DNA of 64,000 nucleotides from Phoronis australis (Eukaryota > Phoronida > Phoronidae): positions 248,442 to 312,441 of the forward strand of contig NMRA01000485.1 in assembly GCA_002633005.1 (NCBI GenBank), in the 5' to 3' direction. Positions 1-12,000 of this stretch are shown here, piece after piece. The notes below the pieces were generated by a model. That model made no database searches. It was given only the letters and a program-made list of their open reading frames with translations, and had not been told where the DNA came from. The position numbers and the translations under genes are program-made. The stretch's first letter is position 1; the number at the start of each line of letters is the position of its first letter.

Positions 1-458
1 GCTGCTTCAACGACTGAGCCAGGAACTTGTTTCTTTAACTCTCAAAAAGCCAGTTATATATTAAAAATTCAGACACAAAATATAACCAGGTGACCCAGTC
101 ATACAAAATATGTCACAAATCTTACCATACACAATCTATTCGAGGCATCAGCAAGCACAAAGGAGCAGTTATGACCAATCCCATGAAACTGTGGCCACCC
201 ATATGCAACTGTAGATTCATTACTCTGTCTGTAATGGGTTTTTTTAATAGTAAACACTAATGCTATAAAGATGAGGACAATTTTGAGACCATGTCCTTGG
301 AGCTAATCAGCCCATTTTGTAACAAAACGTCTCTAAATACAATTTGAAGCTAAATGTTTTATGTCTTGGACATTACACTGCGTTTGTTTCGTGAACCTAT
401 GAAGATCAATTGTCAAGACTGGTGCAAAACCTATCTTGAATGAGAATGATATGAAAGT

Positions 459-523
459 AATGGTCTCCTCTGCCAAGTTTATGTTATAAAGCAATGGTCT
501 CCCCTGTCAAGGTTATGTTAAAG
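459..523. repeat. Two-copy tandem repeat, about 34 bp
   Basis: Two adjacent units, 459-492 and 493-523, share the core AATGGTCTCC, then C(T/C)CTG(C/T)CAAG and TTATGTTA, with a few substitutions. It is noncoding and small. Confidence 0.7.
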
Positions 524-1415
524 TTCACCATGAGGCGCTCTTGCATAGATGACTAACTTGGACAGCTTGTGCTTGAAGTGGCTGGGGTTGTACTTCACTG
601 AAATGAGACAGATGTAGAAAATCAAACAGAAGAATTCTGAGTCATCATCCGGGCCTGGGTATCATTTTGGGCTTTGAAGGGGTAACTAGTCTGCAGTGGC
701 TTAGAACTTTGCAGACATGGGTGTCATTCACATGCAATAGACCTTTTAAAATTTACTGGCAAGTCCCTGCTCTTAGTCATACAACTGTCCCACTTGGACG
801 TGAGTGAAACACAGCTTAACAAAGGCTTTATCGTCGTTGGTGAGGAGATAATTGTTTTACTACCCCCTAAGGATACATGTAGCTGAATAGCTGAGCCAGT
901 CCGAAATGTGATCTTTGTACTCGAAATCCAACTCGTTATTTTTTGAAATTTAAATAGTCGGCACTCAAGATTGAGTGTTTATTGGTATGTGCTGGAGTGT
1001 ATTATGGTTTACGCAGATGAGTGACGTTCTAAACTTTTCTAGCACTTGATGACCTCTAGATCCGAGCTACAGACTTAAGTAAAAATTCAAAATTTCGAGT
1101 TCAGACTTGAATTTGTAGCTTTAATACGTAGTCCATGACAGCGTTCTGTCGTTCAGCGACTTTTCCAGATGTGAGGAGTTCTGAACCTGCGATAACATCT
1201 GGCTCTTTTGTTAACTGATCAAATTTGACAACCTGAATTACACTTTCACACACAATTTGGTGAAACTTCCCTAAACCTCGTCGAAAAAAAGTTGATGAAA
1301 ACAGGGAAGTTTATGATTAAATGAACAACTTAATGAAGAAAAAGAAGACAAGAAAAAGAAAAAGAAAATAAAAAATCTACAAAGTGCCACTTGAACCTTT
1401 TTGTCTAGAGGAATA

Positions 1416-1421
1416 TTTATT
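1416..1421 (-). terminator. Candidate polyadenylation signal of MYDGF
   Basis: TTTATT on the plus strand reads AATAAA on the minus strand, about 40 nt past the MYDGF stop codon at 1461-1463. Position and hexamer fit a short 3' UTR. No transcript evidence is available. Confidence 0.5.
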
Positions 1422-1460
1422 AAATTTTTGATGTGTTAACAATTTCAGGTAAATGTGTTT

Positions 1461-4400
1461 TTAAACAATGAGGAATTCAACAAAGCCATTCACTGGGTTG
1501 AGATTAAGCCACCTACCAACACCCTTCTTTTTGTCCACGATATACTCTTCTTCCTTAAGACCCTGAAACAAAAGGTTTTCATTTAATTACCATTTTCCGA
1601 TACTGCAACATCATATTAATAAATAAACTGTGTCCCTAGAAGGCAACAGTTTAGGTGACCAATGTTCAGCGCCATCTAAAGATCACCAGGTGACTTAGAT
1701 AAAGATTAAGGCAGGCAAGTCACAGGTTTTTTTGATATAATGCTTGCTATCATTATGCTCTCAATTAACATGACTGTAAAAGTGTAGTTTAATGTTCAAA
1801 TGATTGCCACAAAAACTGTGTTACAAAACGACCATGAATGATAGCAATCATAGCATTTTAGAATTGTCAACATGGTACGCAAAAACAGAAATAATCATGA
1901 ATGAGCAAAGTACGAGTGAGATCAGAAATTTTACTGAGTTTTTCTGGGACCTTACCTCTGCATATTCTGGGATGCCGTTGATAATTTCTGCAGAGAACTC
2001 GTTAAAGTAAAGGTAACTAAACGCTCGACTGACAGAGCACGTGTAGTCGCGCTTGTCTTCACTACTATCTATAGCCATGGTCCATTTCTGAAAGAACCAA
2101 AACTTTGCAGCAACAGTGACAAGTTATTAGGCTCTCCCCATTTCAAATGTCTGCATTTTTAGGGATACTTAAATCATTTTGATAAAAAAATTAATTCTAA
2201 TCGTGTTATTATGTCCAAAGGCCAATTCAGTCTATTGTGTAGGAATGCCAGCAGTTCTAACACCAGGAGTCACCACTGTTCAACCGTCCTAAACAAAAGA
2301 TGGCAGACATAGACTCTATTCACGCGGCGGACATTAAAATCCAAAGCGAGGCTCACTGCGATAAACAAAGCGAAAGTAGACATTGCGTGAGTTAAATAGC
2401 CAGTCTTTCGAGTCCAACCTGGATATTGAATTTTAATAATGTGTCAACAATTAAACCACACAGACGTAGAAAATTACATTAGAGAACAAGTTAAGGCGTC
2501 AAAGACTTGTCTGACGAAAGGGTTTAATTTTTTTCGGAAAACTAGGTTCGAAACATGAAAAGTAAATATGACCAAATTGCGGCGATCGTAGTGTTGCGGA
2601 TTAGGTATTATGCTGAATGCAGGGTTACTTTTTTCTTGTAAATTGTTGATCAAAATACTTTCTACGCGGACCAGGTCATCTGCTCGTATTGTTGACGAGT
2701 TGAAGACATATTCGACAGTGGTGGCTGTCATGTGCAATTAGTCACATCTGGTTTAATTTGTTGATCAAGAATATTAAAATCAAGCATAGCCTGATCCTAT
2801 GCACTCCCTGGGACTAACAGTTGATTTGTCATTGATCTGAAAGAATAATTGATGTTATTAAATATATTTTTATTAAAATAATAAACCAGACTCGTAATTG
2901 AAAATAAAAATTATTTGACCATCAATTCTGCTTTCTTGGTTGTAATAATTCTTACGTCTATTTCATGTGTTAGATTTCAAGTATCAATTTGGACCAAGTT
3001 GAATTTTAAAATTAAAACACCTAATTCGTTCGTTCAAAACGTAACCTCGTTTAAGAACTCAATTTCAGTTAACTGGACAGTGAAATCATAGTTATCATGT
3101 TTCTGCAGGAACCTCGTCATCCGAGGGGAAAGGTGCCAGTGCCTACTGAGAGGCGATTTTTTCGCCGAGTGAGGGCGGGAACAGTCTACCTCCCGATCAC
3201 CATCAATAGCACCCCCGCCCTGTTGCAAGCTCTCATAGGCTCTGTCTCATTTCAAAGTAGCCTTTTGTGCTCTTAAAAATTGTCACCTGTGTGGTTACAG
3301 GTTATGTGAACTCAGAGAGATTTTTCACTAGGGGAATTTTTATGCCTCGTGGGGGGAATTTCGCGTGATATTTCAATATTTTTGAGAGGGGAATAGGGCC
3401 GATATTGGGCCCTAAATTTGAGGGATTGAGGGCTCTGTCCTTTTTGGAAAGAAAAATTATAATGTTTCAACCCATAGCAGGGGCGGATCCAGGATTTTGA
3501 ATTGGGGGGCAGGCACAGGAATAAGCAGCATTTCGGCAGATGCGCGCGCCCAGCCTAAAATCTGGGGATGCAGGGGTCTTGAATTCTTGGGTTTGCGGAC
3601 CTGTTGACTAAAAAAAAAAAACGGTAAACGGGGTTCATTCAGCGCCTATGCGTTGTTTATTCATCCCTAAGAACCCCTGGTTGCGCACGTGTGCTAATCA
3701 GCAATTTGCACCCGAACTCAAAAATGGGATCTGATACAATTTTAGGGCCCCCCCCCTAAATCCGTAGTCATGAAAATACAACCTGGCTGGCCCATTCTCC
3801 GGTCGTTACTATGATGCTTGACAACTGACCGAGATGCGACAAAATATGATCTAACTTTTCGAAAACATTTATTTTACATGGACATATTTTTCGGCGTATG
3901 GCAACGACCCAACGCTTCCGAATCTAAACGTCTTTAGAGATTGTGAAGCGTGTCTGTATTTTTTCTAGCCGTTCGGGGAACAACACGGACTGAAACACAG
4001 ACTCCTATGCCGATAAGCTAACAGAGCTATTGTAGCGAGCCTCGTTCTGGAACGCGCCTCCTGTCGGCGTGAATAGGGTCTATAGTAAATGTATTTGAGG
4101 CTAGTGCTATTCAAATCTCAAACCCTCAGAGTCAGAGTTGGGAAATAGGTTGCAGTATCTCATGTGTCAACCAGATCTAGAGCAAGTATGACTAGTAAGG
4201 CATTTAGCCTTAAATTATGGCCTACACATAATAAACAGGAAATAGCCAATATTTGTAGGAGCTGTAACACTGACAGGTTTAAAAAATTATGTTGCTGTGT
4301 CAGCATGTGACTTCTGCCATCAAGAGAAACTGAGAGCTGAAAAAATTGTCAAGTATTTTGAATTCGTAAAAAATACAGGCAGTGATAAATCACAAAACTA

Positions 4401-5650
4401 AAATTTGAAGTCAAGCTGAAGTCACCACCAGCATTCTGAGGGCTCATTTTGTGTGCTCGTACTCCCCAAATCAGACCCCATTGCTATTTTGGAATGTGAC
4501 TGTTTTATTTGCTTCCATACTCATACCAGTAATAAATATTTTTATGTCAGATGTTAGCTGCAGGAATATTTTCCATGTGGTTACATAAAAACTAAAGGTA
4601 GTTTCAGAAAAAAGTTGACAATTCTCATTGAAACTTTCCAAAATCTTGAGGCAAAACCGTCTTTTTTCCAAAGATTTAAATTTTCATTAGATTTCCTTAT
4701 GGGTGTTTGCCATGACTGCAGTGCAGCTAGATGGATTTTGACTTTTTGAAACGTACTGTATGAGAGAACATCAGACTCACCTCATAAGTTCCACCTTGAA
4801 CTTTGTAATGAAACCGACAGATAAAGCTGCCCTGTAAAATAGAAATCAAAGATGCATCATCTCATTAATTAATGTGAATACACAAATGAAGTACTAATTT
4901 ACAAACAACTCTGGCGAGTCCTCCAGTGTACCGGAAACCATCCGAGAACCAGGTACCAATACAATCTCACAAAAGTCTTGTTAAGCGAGACTATTTTTAT
5001 ATAAATGAGTATGGTAATATTTCGTCATTATACTAACGAAACAAGGAGAGGCAGTGAGGTCTATTGTGATAGGTACTCTCTTTCATTGTTTCTCGTAGTC
5101 GTGGCGGGTACGCGTCTCTCTGAGTCACAGTGCAAGACCATTGAGTCAGGTTTCTAGCTCCTTCGGTCAATTTTAACTATGTATTAATAAAACACAAAAA
5201 TGGTTTTAGGTGATCTGTGCAATGGGCCCACATACGCGGCCCGCAAATGTCTGGAAGAACGTGTACAGGCTTGTTATTCATTTAGAGGTCAACTTGTTCA
5301 AGCCTCGGAGATCAGTGACTAAAAGTATAAAAACGCCAATAGTCTTCAGATTTAAGACCACGTTCACATCAAGGTCTAGTTTTGGCCAAACACTTTAAAA
5401 GCGACCAGTGGCGAGTAGCTGACACGTCGAAGAATTCGATTGGCCGATCAATCAACAGGCACCTGGAGCGCGGTTTCCATTTGGTTTTCACCTCGCTTTT
5501 CATTAGTTTAAACTAGTAATTAGGCACCTGAGCCAACTCCACGTGTTGTAAGTCAGCTGCTGGGCGTAATTCAATTTCTTGTTCTGTTGTCTCGGCTCCA
5601 GCAAGCGCACACAACGCAAACAAAACGACAACTTTCAGACACCACAACAT
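1461..5650 (-). CDS. MYDGF: Myeloid-derived growth factor homologue (MYDGF)
   Basis: Four coding exons on the minus strand: 5528-5650, 4781-4831, 1956-2087 and 1461-1562, all joined in phase 0, giving 135 aa. Residues 1-19 form a typical signal peptide (hydrophobic VVVLFALCALAGA), so the product should enter the secretory pathway. Family resemblance to vertebrate MYDGF (C19orf10) is clear in QGGTYEKW, in YTCSVS, in FSYLYFNEFSAEI and in EYAE. The two cysteines expected to pair are present (Cys46 and Cys75). In vertebrates MYDGF is an ER/Golgi and secreted factor; the invertebrate role is unknown to me. The model is shorter than the usual 170 or so residues. About 12 residues are missing between EYAE and LKEEEY, perhaps a small exon I did not find in 1563-1955. 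The protein ends EFLIV without the family's RTEL-like tail. The exon 1 donor (GTGCCT) is weak, so that boundary is the least certain. Confidence 0.88.
3479..3765. mobile_element. MITE-like element with GGCGGATC ends
   Basis: The left end reads GGGGCGGATCCAGG followed by a G run. The right end is a C run followed by CCTAAATCCG, its imperfect inverse. It lies in MYDGF intron 3. The same end type recurs at 18623-19092 and 62451-62602. It contains no coding sequence, so it is presumably non-autonomous. I could not see a clear target duplication. Confidence 0.5.
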
Positions 5651-5760
5651 ATTTACTACTTGGAGCCGCCGACACACTCTAGAAAAGGAGACATAAATGT
5701 TTCAGCTGTATTTCCGCTTCCGTGTTTATGACCGTCCGTCATTTCTTATTTTGTTTGGAG

Positions 5761-6448
5761 CACAGGCGTCCTCAGCTTCTGATCGTCCCCAATACACTAC
5801 ATATAATACTACAAGGTAGGACACTCTCGACTAGAAATTCCACGGGTGCTTCACTTCACCCGTCCATAGCAAACATAAAACTCAATAAATTTACACAAAA
5901 CAGGGGTTCAACAAACCATGAAGAATTGTTCTTTCTCCCAATACTATTCACGGTGTCCTGTTCCGGCGACTTCGTAAGAAATTCGCAGTCAAAGAACAAA
6001 AATGTTCACAAAAAACCCCCGCGCACGTCCATCGGTTGCCGCTCGAGGTCAAGGACGGTACGAAAATTGCCGGTGAGTTACGGAAGTACCGACATCGTGA
6101 CTTTACGCGACCGATGTCGGTACTTCCGTAACTCACCGGCAATTTCCGTACCGTCCTTGACCTCGAGCGGCAACCGATGGACGTGCGCGGGGGTTTTTTG
6201 TGAACATTTTTGTTCTTTGACTGCGAATTTCTTACGAAGTCGCCGGAACAGGACACCGTGAATGGTATTGGGAGAAAGAACAATTCTTCATGGTTTGTTG
6301 AACCCCTGTTTTGTGTAAATTTATTGAGTTTTATGTTTGCTATGGACGGGTGAAGTGAAGCACCCGTGGAATTTCTAGTCGAGAGTGTCCTACCTTGTAG
6401 TATTATATGTAGTGTATTGGGGACGATTAGAAGCTGAGGACGCCTGTG
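5761..6448. mobile_element. 688-bp hairpin (foldback) transposon, copy 1
   Basis: A near-perfect palindrome: left arm 5761-6097, loop 6098-6111 and right arm 6112-6448, with arms of exactly 337 nt and no indels. The ends are CACAGGCGTCC and its inverse. Identical 8-bp direct repeats GTTTGGAG flank it at 5753-5760 and 6449-6456, so it inserted as a unit with an 8-bp target duplication. That length is typical of hAT and P superfamily transposases, but the end sequence fits neither well and I do not assign it. Arm mismatches are seen at arm offsets 21, 185 and 303 only. It sits about 110 bp upstream of the MYDGF start codon, between MYDGF and WHAMM/JMY. Open frames on both strands are palindrome artefacts. 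Confidence 0.93.
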
Positions 6449-6456
6449 GTTTGGAG

Positions 6457-9091
6457 GAGAAGTTGTCTGTGATCTATGGTTTGATGCACTCTACAAGATG
6501 GTCGTAGTCTTCTGAATTTACTTAAAACATCTTATGAATTGTTAAAGTAAGATAAAACAATGTAAATGAAGTTCGCTTAAGTTTATTGTCCTTGTGAATG
6601 GTAAACTGGAGATGGAATTTCCAAAGCAAACGCAAAACTCTGAATTCAAGGTAGTTAAAAGTTAGCATGATGGATTTCGATTGCGCTTTCACTTGTATGC
6701 CTGTCAAAGACAAAATTTTGAGTTTCATCAACCAACCCCTATGTCAATTAAAGACAAAGTCAAGAAATTTGTTCAAATTTAAATAATTGGGGTTACTAAA
6801 ATTAGCCTTCCTCTTTCTGATAGCTCATTTTTTCACTTAACTTAGAATTTAATTGCAAGAGCTGATGTATGTTGTCTTTGAACTTGAAATGATGTGCTAC
6901 TTCTGTTTGAAGCACAATGGGCACTAGGCTTTTGGCGGAAATTTACGATATCTGACCGCACGTTTAGTCGTGGGAAATCATCTATCAGCAACTGATGGAT
7001 TTTGCAGTAGGCCTTCATTAGTATCCAGTTCTAAACAACATTGTTTTACAAAACCTGAGTTTAGATACACTCAAATTCACAATAAATTGGGTCTCTCAAA
7101 TTACATTCGTGGGCGCGCAAAAACAGAGCTTCTGAATTGCTTCTGAAGTATGGCCGTGAAAACCCTGATATTTACATAAACGTCACAAAATAAGGTCCTT
7201 AAATTTGTGATTTTGTTATTTTTTACATTTTTGTTGTGAAATCACCACTTAAAGGCATTTGTTGTGATCAAGTAAAGAAGGTATTCAAAGATTTGTTCAA
7301 TGCTGATTTTATAGAGTATGTTCCATGCACATTTGAGTACAAAATCGATTTTTAGTGTCCAACCTTTATGTTTTATTGGTAGCGAGTGACGCCAGTGGTG
7401 ATCGAGGATCAGATAAACTGAAGCGCCTGTGACTTGAACCGGGGTTCCCTGCGTAAGAGTTGAGCATCGAAACCCTTCGGCTAAGAAACAGTTGTCTTAC
7501 TCCCTTAAACCTTAACTGCTTTCCACTTTTTTACATTTCCAATGATGGTGAGCTACTTAATGCTTGCCTTGTGCCAACCACTCTTCAGGTACTGTTTGTA
7601 GATTGTCAGCAGTCCTGCCAATTTGTGACTATCCCACTTTTTGAAGTTGTGTCCCGCCTCCTGCCGCAGCATCAAAATGATCCACTTTAATTTTCATAAA
7701 TTATACTGTATGCGGCACTATCTGTATGCCCACGCACACTTTTATGCTTTTCACATCCTATACCCCTATTTCCCAGTCTCATATTTTACTTGGCAACATG
7801 TAGCCAGTACTTGTTTGTCATTTGGCTGCAATTACTCCCAGTTTACTCATCAGCCTTGTACACTATGTTTTTTAAGGTGGCTGTCCCCACAGGCAAAGTA
7901 AGAGGTCTCTGCCTGGTGAAAACGCATTTTATAAGTTGCACTTAGTTTCTTTAACAACCCTTTCTGGTTCTATGCACATCCTATATGAAGCATGTCTATG
8001 GTAATTAAGACAAGTTTTACAAAAGATTGCAACTCCATATTTTTTGTTCGCTGTGATCGAGCTTTTCATGGCGTGATAAGTACTGATATGGACGTCACAC
8101 CAAATAGAACTGAGGAATAGACTGGCCGGTAAGGGAAGTTCAATATAAACTCTGACAGAAATTCACGGATGTGGTCAAATTATGTTGACTAAATTGTCGT
8201 CAAAGTCTTGGTACGTGCCAATTATAGCCAATTCTGTTGGTATATGCGTTCTTCATTTGAATCTGTTATTTGCTGAAATGAGTATAACTTTTGATGAAGA
8301 AGGACTACCTCCTCTGGATGGGCCTCACAAGAGGTTGTGCATCTGTATGATATTTCACTGAAGCATTCGAACTTCAGCAATAAATATGTTGCTGGGCCAA
8401 TTAGTCTGAAAATTTATTGGTCCAGCTGCCAAGTTGTGGGCCCTGCTTCTAGTATCCTATCTACGTCTTTTGCTGTACACTAAATGGGCACTTGCTTGAG
8501 AACCCTATTTGTTATGTTATTACATGTAACTCTAGGTGAGGAGTTGTTGGTAACTGAGACGTATACATAAACACCACATAAGCTGCGGTTACGAAATAAA
8601 AGCCCCAAACTGGATTCAATCAATACATTTTTGTAAAACACGTTTCATCAGTACATAGAACTCTAGGCTAGAGCTCTATAAGTAAACAAAGTGAATTGGG
8701 CAGTCACAGATTTATTGCCCACTAAGTTTAAACTCGTTGGTGTTCAAGAGGTGAGAGGCAAACAAAATTAGTCAATAAACCTTTTTGAATTAATTGAATA
8801 TGAGACCACATCCACATAAGGCCTATAAGTGAAAGTTACTTGCCCGGCTGCAAATCCACTGGCCCCGGGCCACCGGGCCAGCGTGTATTTCGAACGCTGT
8901 TTCAGAGGCGAAACTAATGAACACTGACCACATGACTATGTCGGGTATTATGTCGAACATTTTCCCCTAGATTCAGAGGACTCTTTCATTTTGACGTCTA
9001 CACAGTATCTGTAATACTAACGACACTACAGTGTTACTGTTAACTGTCCAATTATTAAGTAAATGATTGTTCTCTTTTTAGCTGTGCAGTG
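6457..9091. other. Intergenic / 5' region of WHAMM/JMY
   Basis: No protein exon was recognised here. A splice acceptor (ctctttttag) at 9080-9081 precedes the start-codon exon by 10 nt, so at least one noncoding 5' exon and the promoter must lie in this stretch; I could not place them. A tRNA-like stretch is annotated separately near 7419-7487. Confidence 0.5.
7419..7487 (-). repeat. tRNA-derived SINE-like fragment
   Basis: Read on the minus strand, it has an A-box-like TTAGCCGAAGGG followed about 35 nt later by a B-box-like GGTTCAAGTC. These are the two internal RNA polymerase III promoter boxes of tRNA-derived SINEs. The stems do not fold into a clean tRNA by eye, so a SINE head is likelier than a working tRNA gene. 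Confidence 0.35.
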
Positions 9092-12000
9092 ATGGACCAG
9101 TGTGATAGCTTGGAGGACTGGGTGTCTGTTAAGAACCATCCTTTTATAGAGACTGGACCTCAAGCTAGACTTCAGTTCCATGTAGCGTGGAATTACGTGG
9201 AAAGAAAACTAGCCATAACATCTCGCGAGCATAATCGCACGGCTAGCAGTGATAAAGAAGACACCGTAAAATGTGACTTGTTCACATTTAGAGACATACA
9301 GGGTGTGCATGAACAACTCTCGTTGATTAAGCCTTCGTTGGGCCCCTATCTCCCGAGCCTGCCGCTGGAGCCGAGGGGCATATGGGCCTACCTGCAAAAC
9401 TTTGAAGTGGAGGGTGAGGACGAAATCTGCCAACAAATTGAAAATTACCTGAAAATAGCACTGGAAGTCTGTGGAAGTAAATTACTTGTGTCAACGTTGT
9501 ACGAAGAACATGAGTTGGACGATTACTTTGAGAATATTGGTGTGTTGAAACGTAGGAAGTATGACGAAGCTGTGGAAAACGCAGTGGAACAGCTGAACAA
9601 CATGGGGTTCTTAAGGGAAAACTCCACCAACGTGCTTGACATTTGCCAGGTGTACTTTGAAGAAGACAAGGCATGGTTCAAATGGAGTGTAGCTCAGGCA
9701 GAGCTGTATAATTATCAACTGCAGCCATTCTTGGACCTGAGAGAGGTATAGAGAAGGAGGCACTGTTTAGTGAACATGTGCTTCGTTTTAGGATTTTTCA
9801 ACACGAATAAATTGAAAGCAGCCTCTCTTAAAGACAGCATCCATTAAATGCGTGACAGTGTTGTCAGTTGGCAATTTTCATACGGACTCGCTCAAATTCT
9901 CTGTAATATTGCCGAGAGATGTAAGAAGAATAATTAAAATGATAGCTTTATTTTGAGACAGGTCATGTCTTATCTTTAGGCAGAAATAAAATGTCAGACT
10001 TAGCAGCAATTGGTGCCAAAAGGTGACCATTGTCAACTGACAACATTGCGGTGTATTAAATGAATCCTGATTTGTGCAGCTATAGAACGATGCAATCCAG
10101 CATGACGAGAAATATCAATTCAAGCCTTTTGCGTAACGTGGTCATGCTTTTAAACAAATATTTGGTTTTGGACTGGTCCTAAACTTAATAATTATTTGGC
10201 TAGAACTCAAAATCATGCAGGTGCTTGTAGATGTTGGGTACTTATGGAAACCTCGAAATACACTAGGTGGCGCAACTACAGCAAGGGCCCTTCCCATAAA
10301 AATGCCTGCGTTCAGTTAATCATGTGGGACTCTAGTCACATGAACGCCCCCGTTCTCTTGAAGTACACTCTGCTCGCAATTTATTCACATGATGCTAAAG
10401 AGAGGGCCTCTCTTTATGATCACCATCTAGTGAGTATCTAGCCTCCTACTGCATTAGACATTTAACACTTTATCACCACGGACTGTCCCTTTAGGTCGCC
10501 TTTAACAAGATCCATGATGCCAAACGACAGCTGGACTCGGCTGATATTGGTGACAGGGTGCGCCGGGAGTGTTCGGCAGTCATCACAGAATGGCAGCAAC
10601 ATTATGTACACGCTCTCGACATGATCAGTCAGTTGTACCTGCAATATTATAAGATTACAGTCGATATGTTGACTGGTGAGTAGAGTTATATGTCATACTG
10701 AGTATCCTTCATCACTATGTACATGGGATAGACATAATCAATCAACCAGTCTGCAGTAGGGTAAGATCAACGAGGCTAGTGTTGAGTTGGGAGGTGTTCA
10801 GTTGATGGTATCCGTGTGTTAAGAAGTGGGTGTTTAAATTGCAGATAATATCCGAATTCTTGAGTAAATCAGACTTTGTTTATCACATTATCACAATCTT
10901 TTCATTTGTTCACAAATTTCTGAAGAATATTGAAATCTCACTTGAGCAAAAATCCTAGAGAATATATGGATAATTGCTTCTTACTGGCAAAAATAATTGC
11001 TATGAATTATTTGTGGACTCTCTTTACCCGGCTAAACCTTTAATCAGCAGTTGTGAAATGGAAGTGTTAGACCAAATTTTTGTCTTAAGTCTTGAGTCAC
11101 TCCTCACGACACATACTCAATAGCACGATTATTATAGTTTTATTTTCATTTATTTCATCTTCAAGTTTGCTACTCCGTGCATCCATAAGTTTCTGGACAT
11201 GATCTTTAACAATTCGACTTACTTGAATATTTTTTATCCAGGACTTGCAGACCAGATGAAGGTCGACAAGCAAAAGTTTGGCAGAGCTGCATTTGAACTG
11301 AAATGTCAAGATCGACTTGACAGGTATCACTGACTGAAAAATTACAAACATTTATTTATGTAAATTGATTGTCATCATGGGAAGGACAAGATGAACACGA
11401 TATAGCTAGAGTGATAAGTTACAGCAAAACTTGCACAAATCTTCTTTTTTGCTTAATTCTGACAATGTTCAATGATACAGTTGTGCACTTACCTCAGTCT
11501 ACAGATAAGTCTTATTGTGCTGTACTCAGATAACAACTCTCGGTCCAATTGGATCTGACTTGTGCTAGTTTTAGTGTTTGTATTGATAAGCAAGAATAAG
11601 TAATAATTAGTCTCAATATACTGATGTCAACAATTTGGTTGTCACCGTATAATGATGCGCGGCTCTGAAAAGTACTTCGAAATTTCTCTTTTCTCTTATG
11701 CAATGTTGAATTTTAGACTGCTAGAACAAACTGGGTGCGGGTCTGTACTGATTAATATTTTGATGCACCTTTACAACATGTCAGTGAAGACTGTTCAGGA
11801 AATAGAAAACTCTTAAATGAATACTCTCTGTTAAAAGTTTGAGGACAATTTTTGGCACCCATTCTCTTCAATAAACACTAGTTGTTGTTACTGTAAAACG
11901 ATCATGCAAAAAGCTCGTCATTGTAGCATATTCCTAATTTCACCTTCTCAAGTATCTGCGGTCATGGCAGGCAGCAATTGTGACGTCTTGCTGAACATTT

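Larger units (their letters stand above)
1..1460. other. Gene-free stretch downstream of MYDGF
   Basis: AT-rich sequence past the stop codon of the minus-strand MYDGF gene. I see no coding exon. It holds the MYDGF polyadenylation signal candidate at 1416-1421 and a short imperfect tandem duplication at 459-523. Nothing else is recognisable. Confidence 0.6.

Noticed and set aside
5948-6283. 111-residue open frames on both strands of both hairpin elements, with near-identical proteins
   Set aside because: They are the same arm read twice because the element is a palindrome; there is no family resemblance and no splice or start context.
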